From: Platycnemis pennipes
Taxonomy: Eukaryota; Arthropoda; Insecta; Odonata; Platycnemididae
Length of the DNA: 64,000 nt
Assembly: GCA_933228895.1 (NCBI GenBank)
Contig: OW121855.1
Span: 47,692,698 to 47,756,697 of the forward strand
Direction of reading: 5' to 3'
Shown here piece after piece: positions 36,019 to 48,179 of the stretch. Both the position numbers and the translations under genes were made by a program. The notes under the pieces are model-generated. The model worked only from the letters and a program-made list of their open reading frames with translations. It was not told the DNA's origin and searched no databases. Position 1 is the stretch's first letter. Each line of letters starts with the position of its first letter.

Positions 36019-39000
36019 TGTTTAATATTTAAATAATAATTACCAGGGTTATTTATCGGGGGTTGTCATAGTTTCAAAATTTTTATAGGAATTTTTGGTT
36101 ATTAAATTAATTGGTCATTTATCTTCCTCCATTTTATACGATGGTTTAGTTGAATTCTTAATTTTTCTTCATACACACACATTCTAAAATTTGAAAATCC
36201 CTACACCCCTATCTTCTATTCCGCGTCCATATGTCTAAGTATGTAAATCTCTTAATCTTCTTCAACATACTTTCCTTATGATATCCTGTTTATGATATTC
36301 TTTCGCCTGAATCCACTTCAACCGGTCAAGTCTTACATTTACGTTTAATACTCCTTTTTACCTTAAGCTTTTCAAATCTTCTGTACTTCCTCGTTGTAAT
36401 TCGAAACTTATTAGGCGAGGAATAAAAAGTTATGCACTGTTTTAATCTTGCTTGAAATAGTAACCATGGTAAATAGTAGATTTTTACCCCTCGACGGTGA
36501 ATTTTAACAGCTTCGCTCATGTTAGGGCATTGTCAAGCTTAATGGGGTCACCGCGTCATAAATTAAACTGGAGCCCAACATGGCCGATTTAATCTTGGCG
36601 AATGGAATTACTGGCTTGGTTACAAGCGTTAACCGTCCACGCAGTATCTAAGGAATTGTGATCTCTCAGCTTGTACAGTGCTATAACCTGCCGCGTATGA
36701 ATGAGCTCTAGTTATAGTTCTATGTTTATGCATTCGGACGCATGTGAATGTCTGTCGCTGGTAGTACTTATCCTTAACGGATGGCTAACCCGCAGTACTC
36801 ATGCTGATTAAAAAGGAAGATCACGTTGTCCTCCGTGCAGATGGGTTCCCGCGATACATCCAGTGACTTTTATTTTCTTTCTCTCTCCTGCCCGTGTCGT
36901 AATCTCCAGCTGACGACTATTCTCCGCACGGCCTTGTAGGAATCAGATGGAACAGTGGCGGGAAATAGGAGAGCAATCTCCCGAATAAAGACTATTTCTC
37001 CCCACCCCCCGTTCTATCTGTAGACCGCTCCCTTATCGGACTCCCTTCGCGAGCGTTTCTTTCCCCCAGCCTCCTTCTATATCCCGTTACACATCCCCTT
37101 TTTCCTCTCCTCCCCCACCATTTCCGCCTCTCACCGCTCTTCTTCCTCTGTTCCTCGTTTCCCTCTCCCATAATCCTTCCTTCGTCTCCACTCGTTCTCC
37201 TTGTCGCTTCTCTCGTAGGTTCGTCGACAACCCAGACGCCCGCATCCGTACTCATCCCTACGGAAATCATCTATTATGTGGGCGCTCGTTTGGAATAATT
37301 GTTAATGGCTTTTATCGCGTTCCTGCCGCGCTCCGCAGCCGTGCATGAAAGTCGCCTTCGTTGCTATACTTACCTTCTCTCGCCCGTTGGTCATCGAGAG
37401 CGATCGTCGACCCGGACCTCTGGACGCTGTTGCTCCATCTTTTTTTCTCTCCTAATTTTGGTTTTACATAAAAAGTATTATGATAATATGGGGTTTGACC
37501 GTTTTTCTCCTTTTATAATCTTGCTATTATTTGTAGGTGGAGCTTTTGTTTACGTATTGAAACTACTGTCCGCGTTAAAAGTAAATATACTCGACTTGAG
37601 GATTTATGTCTCAAACCCGGAGAAAGGAATTTTCATGCAATATCAGACTGCAGGTTTGGCGTTTAATGTTTGCAAATAAAATTATTTTGCTACAACTTAT
37701 AGGCTCGTTTTATCAGTGGGAACGCAAAATTACATCGTTTTTTTGGAGTCACGGAGGCTAGTGTCACCTTGGCAGCTTGTGGTAACTATATAAATATCAC
37801 AAAAAAGTAAATAATGAAGTAGTTAGAGTCACATTTATAAAAAGTCGCTGAAGTGTAAAATGTTTCACCTTATGTATTTCAGCTTTACTATAACATTTAC
37901 CAAAACAGGGTAATCGCCGTAAGTATATGAATCAGAGGCGAGCAACAAACCCCATCGTCGTTCTGTTTTACTATATCAATTCAAGTTCAGTCATTAATTC
38001 AAATCTAAACCAATATTATGTATCGAATTTTATATTTTTGATCGGAGTGAAGAAAAAATCCATATTGGTAACGCCAAGAAATCAAAGAGCTCGGTAGGTT
38101 GTCACAATATTTCTATTTATAAACATACGCAACGAAATAACTCAGTATGAATAACAAGATATATTCATCCTATCTCCTAAAGCAACTGCCTAATAAAATC
38201 ACTATCGCAATGATGCAACTTTATTCCTTTCGGAAATGCTGCCCCCTGTGGTGTGCTTCCTGATCTATTCACTTTGTGTACGTGGCTTGACAGGCTTGAA
38301 ATTCATTTTAACGGGTTACGGGCATAAGTGCAGTCTCAATTATCCAGCTGTTGCCATGTGCGATAAAATATACCTGAAGTAATTTGATTTTGAGTGATTT
38401 AATTTCCTCTCTCATTACCTAATTGGGCATAAATATCTGATGGAAAAGTTATCTGGTATTATCAGAATGACTTTTCGTTTAAAGGGAATTTCTGTTTCTT
38501 AGATGGGTTGTTACTTTCACCGTTGGAAGCGTCCAATAATTGCGCCAATAATCGATATTTAAATCGAAACCAATAATAGAGGATCTAGTTATTTTATATC
38601 GGAGAAAGTATTGGAGAATTTCCGTAGCCACTGTGTTTTGAAAATAATGACTTCCTACTTACGTATTGGATATCGATAGAATGGTTTACCGTCGAAAATT
38701 AGTGGGATATTATTTCAACCAATGACGTATTACTGTCTAATAATGATTAAACTATTCTTCTTCAATATGGCATACATCACGTTACCACGCCTCATTTAAT
38801 TTCGGTTTTTGCCGCTTGATTAATGTATATTTCATCTATTAAAGGAAAGTTAAGTTACTTACTAAAGCTAACGGTAAATGTTCTATATTGTTCAGTAGTC
38901 TGTTAGTAAAACTTATATGCTCTGCAACCAAAAAAACTCATCTTCCAGCCGCTGCTTCATCGCTCCATATCCTTAAAGGATTTTTATACTCAAACTTCAA

Positions 39001-40154
39001 TTTCTATACCATTTCCTGGTGACCAGTGCTTCGTCCACTTCGTCAAAATGATACTAAACATTCCAGTGGAAGTAAGGCTATAGCGTTTTGTCCTATTGGA
39101 CCAGCGGGCCACATTTAGATGCAAAACATATATACAATTTTTGTAGGATTTAGGAAAGAGGGAATTTTTAAAATACTGTTTCTCAATGGAAGATAAGGAA
39201 TGGGGAATAAAATAATAAAATGGAAGTAAGGTGGAGAGGTAAGTGCGTCACAATGAAGGTAATTGTGAAAAGTGGTCAAATTATTGATTTGATGCGTTAC
39301 ACTTAAAAATTAAAACTTTGTTAGGTTTTTAAAAGCAGCGAAAATGATCCAAACTATCCAGGCAGCACCGGAAACTAAAGAAATCGGACCAGAAATACAT
39401 GCGTAGTAGATCGAATGCGCGGGAGAATGGAATATATTGTTTAAAAATGGGCTGTTGAATTTTGGCACAGAGAAAGAATGCGGATTCCAAAATAACCTGG
39501 GTAAAGAGTAGCAGGAATTGCAGATATTTATATTTATTTGTGAATTATTATTTTCCTCGATGCTGAAAAAAATGGTGACGTTTAAACGGCTGTGAAGAAT
39601 AAATGACCATGCATTTGACGGGAATCCTCATTTCCGCATTTGTCGCATGATGTCAGCTCAGTTGAGTTCCACAAGGTCGGGCTACGGTGCCACGTTTACG
39701 GAAATTCCATAAGTGTTGGCAGTCGGTCGCGCTGCGAATTATTTCCTAGCTAGAAGTCTTCATCCAATCTAACATAAATTCTATGTTAACGTTATTTCGC
39801 TTGGGATAAAATAGAAAAAAATGCAATGGATGGAGTGTACACACACCTTCTTTCAGGTTTTTACCTAACCAACTGCAAGCTCTTATTTTATTTTACTTGT
39901 TTTTGCTATAAAAACTAGGGCTAAACCGTCCACGGTATCCTGGTCTAGAAATAATAAGCCTGGTAATTTTCATATGTTTGAATTTCGCCTAGGGAATATA
40001 TGTTGTGGTTTTCTTGACTTTAATGTTACGTTATATGTTGGGTCATAATTTAAGGATGAAAGTAATCGTCAGTAACTGTGGAATTCCTTCATGTTAAAAT
40101 ATTTTAGTCACTTGATAATTCACTTAGATTCTTATTAATCACTCTTATTCTTAT
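36019..40154. other. AT-rich non-coding stretch with a C/T patch at 37.0-37.2 kb
   Basis: A C/T-rich patch lies at about 36980-37230. A 126-codon ORF (37299-37679) has two hydrophobic stretches (IFFSLLILVL and FIILLLFVGGAFVYVLKLL) that could span a membrane, but there is no family match I recognise and no supporting gene context. The remainder is AT-rich and empty. Confidence 0.4.
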
Positions 40155-40189
40155 ACCATATAGATATACCTATGGTATATATCTATGGT
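40155..40189. repeat. Imperfect hairpin, 16-bp arms
   Basis: ACCATATAGATATACC and GGTATATATCTATGGT pair with two mismatches around a 3-nt loop. It lies just upstream of the SINE at 40205. Possibly chance in AT-rich sequence. Confidence 0.6.
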
Positions 40190-40204
40190 GAGCTTTTAGA
40201 AATT

Positions 40205-40420
40205 GGACTATGTTGGTGTAGTGGTTGGAGTTCTGGTCGCTCATTAGGTGGTCCCGGCTTTGAATACCGGCAGAGGAAGATATTTTTTCTTTGACAAGAT
40301 GGCCACACATGAACGTTTGTTGGGAAACATTCGAGTGCAGTACTCCGTCCGTCAGATAGGACGTTAAGCCTTGGTACCCTTGACACCTTTATGTTGCTTT
40401 TCCAATCAAAAACTTTTACC
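40205..40420 (+). mobile_element. tRNA-derived SINE (family 2), most complete copy
   Basis: The head reads TTGGTGTAGTGGTTGGAG (A-box-like, 40213-40230), followed by GGTCCCGGCTTTGAATACCGG (B-box-like, about 40250-40270). The body continues with a T-rich stretch, ATTCGAGTGCAGTACTCCGT and GGACGTTAAGCCTTGGTACC (about 40330-40380). A pol III promoter-like head joined to an unrelated body is the classic SINE layout. The minus-strand 141-codon ORF over this region (40183-40608) is a by-product of the SINE and not a gene. The 3' end is uncertain. Confidence 0.65.
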
Positions 40421-42183
40421 TTTTCTCCCGTTCTGAAGCCTTTATTAGTGCCGAAATAGACTTGAAAATACAGATGAGATAAGTGTCTAAAAAACACATT
40501 TGAATCCGATGCAAATGGCCGAATCAATACTATCGTACTCCAATTGTAATCCCATATTCTGGGTTGCATATTCCCCTTAATAATTGATTTGACTACTTCA
40601 ATTGTCAATAAAATGTATAGAGCTAACTATATCAGTCAAATTTTCTTCTTGGCAATCAAAACTTCTTGGCACTAACACTTTGTATCAGTAAATAGTGCGA
40701 AATTACATATCTCCAACATTACAAGGAATATTGGGTCATTTTTGAGCCCATTAAATTAAGTATTTGAACACCAGAGTAATTTGAACTGATAATATAGTGT
40801 TTATATGAGAGTTTATGCCGTAATACAAAAATAAGTTTTAGCACTTGCCTAACGGGCATCGTTCTTTATGTTCAGGATTGCGTTAAATGGAAACACTCCA
40901 CAATGATTTTGGGAAAATGGTCTATCTTCACTTATCATAATAATTACGCTGTTTTATTAATAAGGTAGGGGTAAAATGGAAAAAGGCAAGAAGTGGAGAG
41001 AAGTGGTGAGGAGGTGATGGACTCATAAATATCCATCGCGAGGCAATACTCGAAAGAGATACGCCGCTGGTCATCCAGAGATAACGCCCAACTAATTTTC
41101 CAGCTCATCGATTACCATAGCTTCGGTCGGCGAGAGTCAAGCGATCCAAAAAGACTTCACCCTCCTCTCCAACATTCCGACAAGAACGAAGCCACAAGAG
41201 AGCTGCGTCTATTTCGTCGACTCTATCCACTATATCCACTATCCATGTTCCTTTTTTGCCACAAACAAGAAGGCCACTACTTTTTCCCGATCCCGAGCCG
41301 CTCATGCAGTTCCGACGCCCCAGCAATAATGCGATCACTTTATAAGGGTAAGTGGGAAGAGGGAGGGCCTAAGGGTTTCGGTGGGGAAGGAGAGAGTGAG
41401 GACGAAGGGGAAAAAAGGAGGAGAACTGAGGTCGCTGGCGCGCGACGAGTATAAGTGGGTAAGCGAGACAGCTTTTTTTTGGCAGCGAAAGTCTAATCGA
41501 TTAGTCGAAATTTTACGCTTCATATTTCAGCATCTCTTGGCAAAAATCGTTGGAGATCAAAGCTCCAATTGGTTCCTTAAACGCGTAAAAAAAAGCTGAA
41601 TAATGTGCTGGTATTCAACTCGACCATCTGAACGTTGAGCGCATGCCAAAACAACTTTCTGATAAAAAAAAGGATGAAATAAATGTGAATATTGAGGCTC
41701 CGTTCGTATATTTCCCTTAGTTCCCATACACACTCCAAACGTTCTTTGAATTTACTAAGAGTTTTTCATATCTGTCGATCCTTTCATAGTGCATACATAT
41801 TTCCGAAGGTTAGTTCGTAAATTAACGTAATCTTGAGAAAGGAAGATCCGCCAAGTTCTATAACCGTCAGGATCGTCTATAACCGACAAGCCTCGTATAA
41901 ACACTTTCAAACAAGAAATATTAGCTGAAATTGCAGCAAAAGTTTTGATCGTAGCATTAGTTCAAAATTTAGTTCAGCCAATTGCATCTCATCAAATTAA
42001 ATGTTTCGGGAACTCACCATTATTTTAGCAGATTTTTAGGAAAATTTATATGCATACTATATAGTAATAAAGTACTTAAATTAATTGCTCCTTTATTCTC
42101 ATAAATAAAGTATTACGTGTATTTTTTTAAATGCTGAAAAATGTTCCAATTCTAGTTGAGGCATAATTTCGTCCCCACTTCAC
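40421..42183. other. AT-rich non-coding stretch, nothing recognised
   Basis: Short anonymous ORFs; a small G/A-rich patch at about 41340-41450. No repeat or RNA gene recognised. Confidence 0.4.
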
Positions 42184-42208
42184 AATAATCTCATTTTGTG
42201 AGATTATT
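42184..42208. repeat. Perfect 10-bp stem hairpin
   Basis: AATAATCTCA (42184-42193) is complementary to TGAGATTATT (42199-42208) across a 5-nt T-rich loop. It lies about 270 bp upstream of the RNase H remnant. Function unknown. Confidence 0.75.
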
Positions 42209-42473
42209 TGAGAACAACCTTTCACCTTCCACGGAGTAGCGGCAATGAAAGAATAAGATTATAGATGCTATACCTGGCAATGCGTGTCATATTGTACCTC
42301 CATTTACTTTTGATATGTAGCCTAAGACGAGTGCAACAATCATATTTAAGTCACGACTCGAGCCTTTGACCTCTGAGGTGTTAATCCGGTGCTTTTCCGA
42401 CATTATTTACCTTAGCTACCCAAGTAAATCGTAAATTCTCTTAAAATGACATATGTGGATGAATAAGAAGAGT

Positions 42474-43260
42474 AACATTCAGTGCGCAGTGTCCTCGGAA
42501 CATCACGGCACCAAGTAGATGAGACTCAGTTCTTTGTGTAGCGTATACACAGCGGAGCTCATCGCCGTTAAGATGGCCCTCGAGTCGGTCGCTGACGATG
42601 GTCGTCCATTGGTCAGTGCATATGATGGTCGGACGACTCAATGAGTGCGCTACAGTCCATTTCCGCTATTTTTCCAATGCACCCTATTGTGCAAGATATT
42701 CAATCCGCCCTTTATGCCCTCCACAAGCGAGGACTCAAAGTCTCATTCCTATGGGTTCCTGGGCACGTGGGAATAGCGGGAAATGAAAAGACAGATGCAG
42801 CTGCAAAAGCGGCACTCATGCTGCCGGAGCAGGATTCGGCACTGGTACCCTATCAGGACATACAGGCTGTCTTACGTAGAATAGTCCTACGGCAGTGGAG
42901 TGACGTATGGAAAAACCTGAAAATAACAAATTGCGAGCTATCAAATCGGTTACGTCAGTGTGGCCGACTTCTGTCGGGAGGAGTCGTAGGGAGGAGGTCA
43001 TCATTGCAAGACTGAGAATCAGCCACTGCGCCCTGACCCACTCACACCTCTTCACGGCAGAGAAGACCTCACCTCGATGCGGAGACTGTGACTGCCCTCT
43101 TACTGTGCGACACCTCCTGACGGAGTGTGACAAGTACCGGCTTATGCGCAATAGGCTAGGCATCAAGGGAGGCCTAGAATACGTTCTAGGCGATGATCCT
43201 GATCGCCTACGCCGTGTTACAACTTTCCTTAGAAAAACTGACCTTTTTAACTCAATATAA
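42474..43260 (+). pseudogene. RNase H and C-terminal zinc-knuckle part of a non-LTR retrotransposon polymerase
   Basis: Three frames each carry part of one protein. From 42474 the first reads CAVSSEHHGTK, a stop, then MRLSSLCSVYTAELIAVKMA, which holds the RNase H glutamate. From about 42635 the second reads DSMSALQSI and LWVPGHVGIAGNEKTDAAAK, the V-P-G-H-x-G-x-x-G-N-E-x-x-D block of retroelement RNase H (residues 39-52 of the frame opened at 42641). From about 42915 the third reads NNKLRAIK, RREEVIIARLRISHCALTHS and CGDCDCPLTVRHLLTEC, a C-x2-C-x7-H-x4-C knuckle, ending at TAA 43258-43260. RNase H domains of this kind occur in I-type and related clades (established knowledge); clade assignment here is inference. 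The reverse transcriptase and endonuclease are missing, so this is a dead 5'-truncated copy. Confidence 0.85.
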
Positions 43261-43425
43261 TGTATTAAATTTTTATATACATTGTTATATATTCATTGTT
43301 ATATATACAACTGTTGCCATATTAAATTTGGGAAAAAATAATATGATGATATTAGATTGCGCGTGGTGCTAATGACCTTAGTCGTCGACGCACCCGTAAT
43401 CCCAAACCTACTACTAGTAACACTC
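43261..43425 (+). mobile_element. Probable 3' untranslated tail of the same retrotransposon
   Basis: Immediately follows the stop codon. It contains 14-bp tandem units CATTGTTATATAT(T/A) at about 43280-43307, then GCGCGTGGTGCTAATGACC at about 43359. No clear poly-A or simple-repeat terminus is seen, so the end is a guess. Confidence 0.4.
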
Positions 43426-45545
43426 AGAAGTAGTTCAAGTTTATTCTCAGAATATAAGGCGAACTACACGTGCTGCCGACAAAATTGACTTTTGCATAAA
43501 TTGCAAATTCAAAGTAGCAAAGTTCGTTTGCCAAGTAATCGTTGCTGTTGCAGAAAAAATATAGGAGAGAACATTATAAAATATCTGCTAGACACTAGGC
43601 CAAGGGAAAGCTCTTGTGTGAGCATTTTACGGTAAATAAGCAGAAGTCTTAATTGTAGATGATTAATACTGGAGTTAAGAATCCAACGTTGGTGTTTGGG
43701 GCAAAAATATAATCTTCTTATCAGTACTTATTTCTGTACTTTACCGTGTCAAAATCAACAAAAGAGTGAAATATAAATAAAAAATAAATGATTGGTAGAG
43801 ATGAATCACTAGTCAATGGTGTTATGTGCCTCATAAAGTTGTATGAAAATGTATAATAATGAGTACATATTTTAATATTATAATGGTATAAGAGCAGTCG
43901 TGAATATGACTGCTCACATTGAGTGTTCACTTAAGCAAATATTTTCGTTAATAAAATTTTATGTCACGGGCCTCGCTCCATAGCATGGTAAAAATAAACT
44001 CTGTAACTTTCTACCACGATCTTAGAATAGTATTCTAAGAACGTGCTGTGAACTGAAAATATGTACGTGTCAAAATCGTGTCATAAAATAAAATAGTTTT
44101 CGTAGAATTGTACAAATTTGAGTTGAGTTTTTATTATGCACAACGAAATTTAATGCCGTAGTCTATGTACTATGCTTTAAAATTGTAGTAACCAGTACAT
44201 TAATTTGGCAACTCAACCTTCCAGTTAACATCAGCCAGGCATCATAAAACCTGGCCTTAATTTGTTTCAGGTTTACCTTTTTCCTAAAATATTTATGTAT
44301 TATCTGGCATGATATTAATCTGAAATCTCTGCGATACGATTAATTTTTCCGGCTAAGTATCCAATCACAGCCTCATTCTGAATTCCTATTTTTCTTAAAA
44401 TATTTTTCACGCAATACGTGAAAACTCTTTTCAGTTGTGAGTGACACTCTTCGAACTTTAATCATTTTGCATAAAAAAATGGGATATTGCTTTTTTTCAA
44501 GTTGCATAAAAGGGACGCGTGTTTTGGTGTCCAGCTTTTTTTTTTCAATCCTCCTTTGAACACGAAAATTATTTTTCAGGGAGTTAATTAGCCTCCTTGT
44601 CATATCCTCTGGAGCAGCAGACGTCTCAAAGTGATCCGGCCTCCTGGCAAAGACCGCAGTAACGGAGGCGAACGGAAGGAAAAGCGTTGCGTGTTCTTGG
44701 ACTGAGGTGAGGTGTAATTTATTCTGCGATATTTCGTTCTCTCTCAATTTGTTACACCTACTTTTCCTCCTCTGTTTCACCTTCCTTCAGCCGAGGAGAC
44801 GTTGTGGCATCAAAGTAGAATGAATTTCTCATGGCAGGGCGGCCGTGGTCATTAATCTTGCTGGAGGTGCAGCGTTTCCAATTTAAGCCTTTTTTCGTAG
44901 CCGGTGATCTCGTCTGCCGAGGCTATCTACATCCTTTGTAAAATAATATTCTCCCCGTTGAAGAAAAGGGGCACCCTGTCCGAAAAGGTCAGCTGCATGT
45001 AAAGGCCCAATTGATCCATCATGATTAAATTAACGTCCAACCACCCAATGCAGTGTCGTCAAAGTATATTCTTTCTCTTGGCAAACTCGCTAGCATAGAC
45101 CAGAAGTCACGACATTGTCTGCTTCTCATGAGACTCAGAACACGAGAAAAAATAGCACAGCTGATATGCTTATTTCGCCTTACGTAAACTAAAGTAATAT
45201 TCTTATGAAATGGCTTAAAATTGACAGGTCAGCGAGTGACTGAGAAGTTTGTTACCCAGCTGTTGAAAAGTGTTTTGAAAGGACCGAGGTTGCTTGCTAT
45301 ATTTCAAGGGTGCAAATTACGGAGAGTATGGCTTCATAACCTTTGGAAGTACCAAGTATTAGTAGTTCGGCGGGGGTGAAGGTTGACAGTTTAGGTTATT
45401 TTTGTCATTTAGGATAGGTTGGTGATATGATATGGGCAGGAATTTTTCAGGAGAAGGATGGAGTGAAAAGTGGCGTCGCCATTAGTTTACTCTTAACGAA
45501 AGAAAAGCGTTCTCCACACGGAATTCAACTGAGGACCAAAATATC
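43426..45545. other. AT-rich non-coding stretch, nothing recognised
   Basis: Includes a short hairpin (CTTAGAATA facing TATTCTAAG, 44021-44039) and a Lys/Arg-rich 135-codon minus-strand ORF (44373-44780) with no domain that I recognise. No other feature. Confidence 0.4.
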
Positions 45546-45640
45546 AATAAAATTACCAGTTACTGCCAGAATTTGAATCCAGGCCCTCGGGATGAGAATC
45601 CAGCTTTCTAGCCATCACACCCACCCACATATAAAGCAGC
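45546..45640 (-). mobile_element. tRNA-derived SINE fragment (family 2)
   Basis: On the minus strand TGTGATGGCTAGAAAGCTGG (A-box-like) precedes CCCGAGGGCCTGGATTCAAA and TTCTGGCAGTAACTGGTAAT. The B-box-like segment and the following CTGGCAG match the copies at 46290-46395 and 40205. Boundaries approximate. Confidence 0.6.
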
Positions 45641-45949
45641 AAAATTTGCTGAAAAACTCAAAATTACATATTATGGGAACAGCATTTATTCGTTCTTTGC
45701 ACTAAATTTGATAGGACGTATCACGACAGATTTTGGTTTCTTCACGGAATTTATTTGTCTTTCCAAATTTTCCTTTTCCCTTCTATTTCTCATCGTACGT
45801 TGCGTTTGAAATTAGTGCCATACAGAGAAATAATCCTATCTATCTTTGGAATGGCTACATTAACGCTATTTATATTTTAAATAATTTGTTTACTTAAATA
45901 TAATCTCTCTATATCTCATTTATGGCGTAAAAGTAATTATCATAAATTC

Positions 45950-45993
45950 AATTTGACGTCTTGAATGAAAAGTTTCATTCAAGATGTCCAATT
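45950..45993. repeat. Hairpin, 21-bp arms with a 2-nt loop
   Basis: AATTTGACGTCTTGAATGAAA (45950-45970) pairs with the segment 45973-45993 with two mismatches. The very short loop suggests a small inverted duplication. No coding content. Confidence 0.85.
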
Positions 45994-46289
45994 TTTTGAG
46001 TTTTCAAGATCAGTTTCGCATGATTTCACAATGCTGTACCTGATAACTTAAGTGTATAGTAACCATTGGCATCATTGGACGATATATATAATATGCGGCA
46101 TCGGTAGCCAGTATACTGTTGTGAAATACCGAGCGATTTTTTATGAAATTAAAAGTTAAAAAGGAGAACATGATCGATTCACCTATTTTAAGCCAATTAG
46201 CATAATGCAGATAAGTAATTATGGAAAATAAAATTTAAGTGGTTTAAAAACCCATCCGACAGAATGAGCACTATAGCAGAGTACATACG

Positions 46290-46395
46290 TGGTTACCAGC
46301 ATACCAATGAAAACTTCGCCACTGCCGGAATTTGAGCCCAGTCCCTCAAAATGGGAAGGTAGTACTCTATCCATCACCTTAACCAGATCTCCGCT
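46290..46395 (-). mobile_element. tRNA-derived SINE fragment (family 2)
   Basis: On the minus strand TTAAGGTGATGGATAGAGTA (A-box-like) is followed by GAGGGACTGGGCTCAAATTC and CGGCAGTGG. The layout is the same as in the copy at 45546-45640, about 0.7 kb away and in the same orientation. Confidence 0.6.
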
Positions 46396-46879
46396 TTATT
46401 CACATAGTACAAGTACTCAAAGTGTAGTGCTCTATGAGTTCTATCCAACATACATCCTTCTTTTAGTAATTACTTTGCCCTTATATACCTTGAGTATGAC
46501 ATGGTTTTCTATTCATTTTAATTTTGTTTAGTCTTTAAACATCTCCAATAGACCCCCATATTTAATAAACTACATTACCTATCTTTGATAAATCTTATTC
46601 AATCGACATCTTCCCTGCTGTCCCACTTCCCCCAAATAATGTGAGACCATACAATTATTGTAAATCGAAAAAGGAGCTCTGTAAAGTAATCTCGGAAACA
46701 TTTATTAAGGTTTCATCATCTTTGGTGTGGTGACATTTACGGGTACTTACTAGAACTTTGTCTTCTAGAGTAATTCGACCACAGCGATGGCCGTAAAAAT
46801 CTCCAACTAAAAACAAACCAGTGCGTCACCATATATATCCAGCGCCACTTTATATGTCAATGAGTCGTGTACCAGGGTA
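46396..46879. other. Non-coding stretch, nothing recognised
   Basis: No significant ORF, RNA gene or repeat recognised. Confidence 0.4.
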
Positions 46880-47330
46880 CTCAAACAGGGCATGGAAATG
46901 GGGAATGAGTGAGGGAGGGTGGTTCGAGATGGATGCTCGTGGCTCCTTGAGGGAGACCGAAAACGCAAGGAAAGATATGGGGTGTGGATAGCAGGAGAGA
47001 GAGAGGAAGTGCCCTACTACCCATCCCACCATTTCTCCTGACCCCTCCGCTTGACCCCCTGGGGACCATGGGCATGGAAAAGGGGTTTTTGCGGAGAGAG
47101 AGCTGGCCTGAGAGAGAGGAGAGGCCTTGGGGAGGGGTTGAAGGGCGGAAGTTTGGAGGTGGCGTTGCCTTGGGCGGCAAAGGAAGTGTACCGGCCTCGG
47201 AATGGAGAGGTCGGAGGCGACGGGTCGGAAGGGCCTGAAGGGGAGGAAAAAGGAAAGTCGAGGGGGGAGGGGATTGGTTGGGAGAGGGGGCTTTCCGAGA
47301 GCGGAGAGGGGAGAGCTGGCAGACCCGTCC
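46880..47330 (+). repeat. Purine-rich (G/A) block
   Basis: G/A-rich + strand. Several overlapping ORFs of 84 to 162 codons on both strands, rich in Gly/Arg or Pro/Ser, arise from the composition and show no domain. Confidence 0.7.
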
Positions 47331-47744
47331 CATGGCATATTAAGATTTGATTATTTAAACCCCCCGGAGTTGGACAATGATGCATGGACCTAGAGGCCGG
47401 TTGAAAAGAAGAGGGTAGGCGCTTGTTTACCACTCTGGGAACATTGAAATGGGGAAGAGGAGGACCTCAGGGAGTTGAAACGCCAGGAAACAGCTGTTTC
47501 AGTCGAAAAAAATGCGAGATAATTGGGATCTTTGGGAACGCGCTCGTATCCACGCGCGGGATATGGATCTTTCAACTCTTGCCAATCACGTGTCCTGGGG
47601 AATTCCCCGGAGGGAATCCTGGGAAGTGAGGGAAATGAAACAGGGTTTTTGTGCAGGCCAGAGCAACCGAACGATGATAAAAGGTCACATTCACGTCACG
47701 TTTCCAAAATCAACCTATCTAATAATCCTTTAGGCGCCATATGG
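47331..47744. other. Non-coding stretch, nothing recognised
   Basis: Overlapping anonymous ORFs of 60 to 99 codons. No domain recognised before the retrotransposon fragment begins. Confidence 0.35.
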
Positions 47745-48179
47745 GATAAAATACATCTGGAACATGTACTATATGGCAGCGAAGCGGGGAAGAAAGCAGC
47801 AGCAGAGAAGTCAAGGCTGTAACCGTTTCAAATGCGGTGCTACCGAGGAATGATGAAGATAAAATGGATCGACCGCATGACAAACGAAGAAGTCTTAAGA
47901 TGAGTGAGAGTAAATAGTTGTCTACTGAAAACATTAAAAAGAAGACAGGACAACTTAATGCCATATCTTAAGACACGATGGTGCAATGAAGGCAATCGTC
48001 GAGGGAAAAGTAAATGGGAAGAATGGAAAATGCGGGCCTCGTATGAGTCATATGGAACAGGTCGTGAGTGATGTGAAAGAGAGGAATAACTTTAATGTGA
48101 AGAGGTTGGCCAATAGAAGAATTGATGGAGGGCTTCGCCAACCAATCCTAGGATTGTTGATTGATGATGATGATGATGG
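47745..48179 (+). mobile_element. C-terminal region of a non-LTR retrotransposon (RTE-like), pseudogene
   Basis: One frame reads HLEHVLYGSEAGKKAAAEK, a stop, then CYRGMMKIKWIDRMTNEEVL, a stop, and VRVNSCLLKTLKRRQDNL. After a frameshift near 47960 it continues HILRHDGAMKAIVEGKVNG, MSHMEQVVSDVKE and VKRLANRRIDG. The order LYGSE, then R-R/G-M-x-K-I-x-W-x-D-R, then G-H-I-L-R-H-D-G is the post-catalytic region known to me from RTE-like reverse transcriptases. The copy ends in a GAT/ATG microsatellite at 48162-48179. Two internal stops and a frameshift make it non-functional. It is the longest representative of the family that also left tails at 31651, 58600 and 60544. Confidence 0.75.

Noticed and set aside
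37299..37679. 126-codon ORF with two hydrophobic stretches, possible membrane protein
   Set aside because: Hydrophobic stretches come from T-rich DNA; no family match and no gene context.
40183..40608. 141-codon minus-strand ORF
   Set aside because: Overlaps the antisense of a SINE; no independent protein signature.
44373..44780. 135-codon Lys/Arg-rich minus-strand ORF
   Set aside because: No recognisable domain, no supporting splice or promoter context, and AT-rich sequence readily gives Lys-rich frames.
46850..47338. 162-codon minus-strand ORF
   Set aside because: Pro/Ser/Leu-rich translation of a G/A-rich tract; other frames are open too. No domain.
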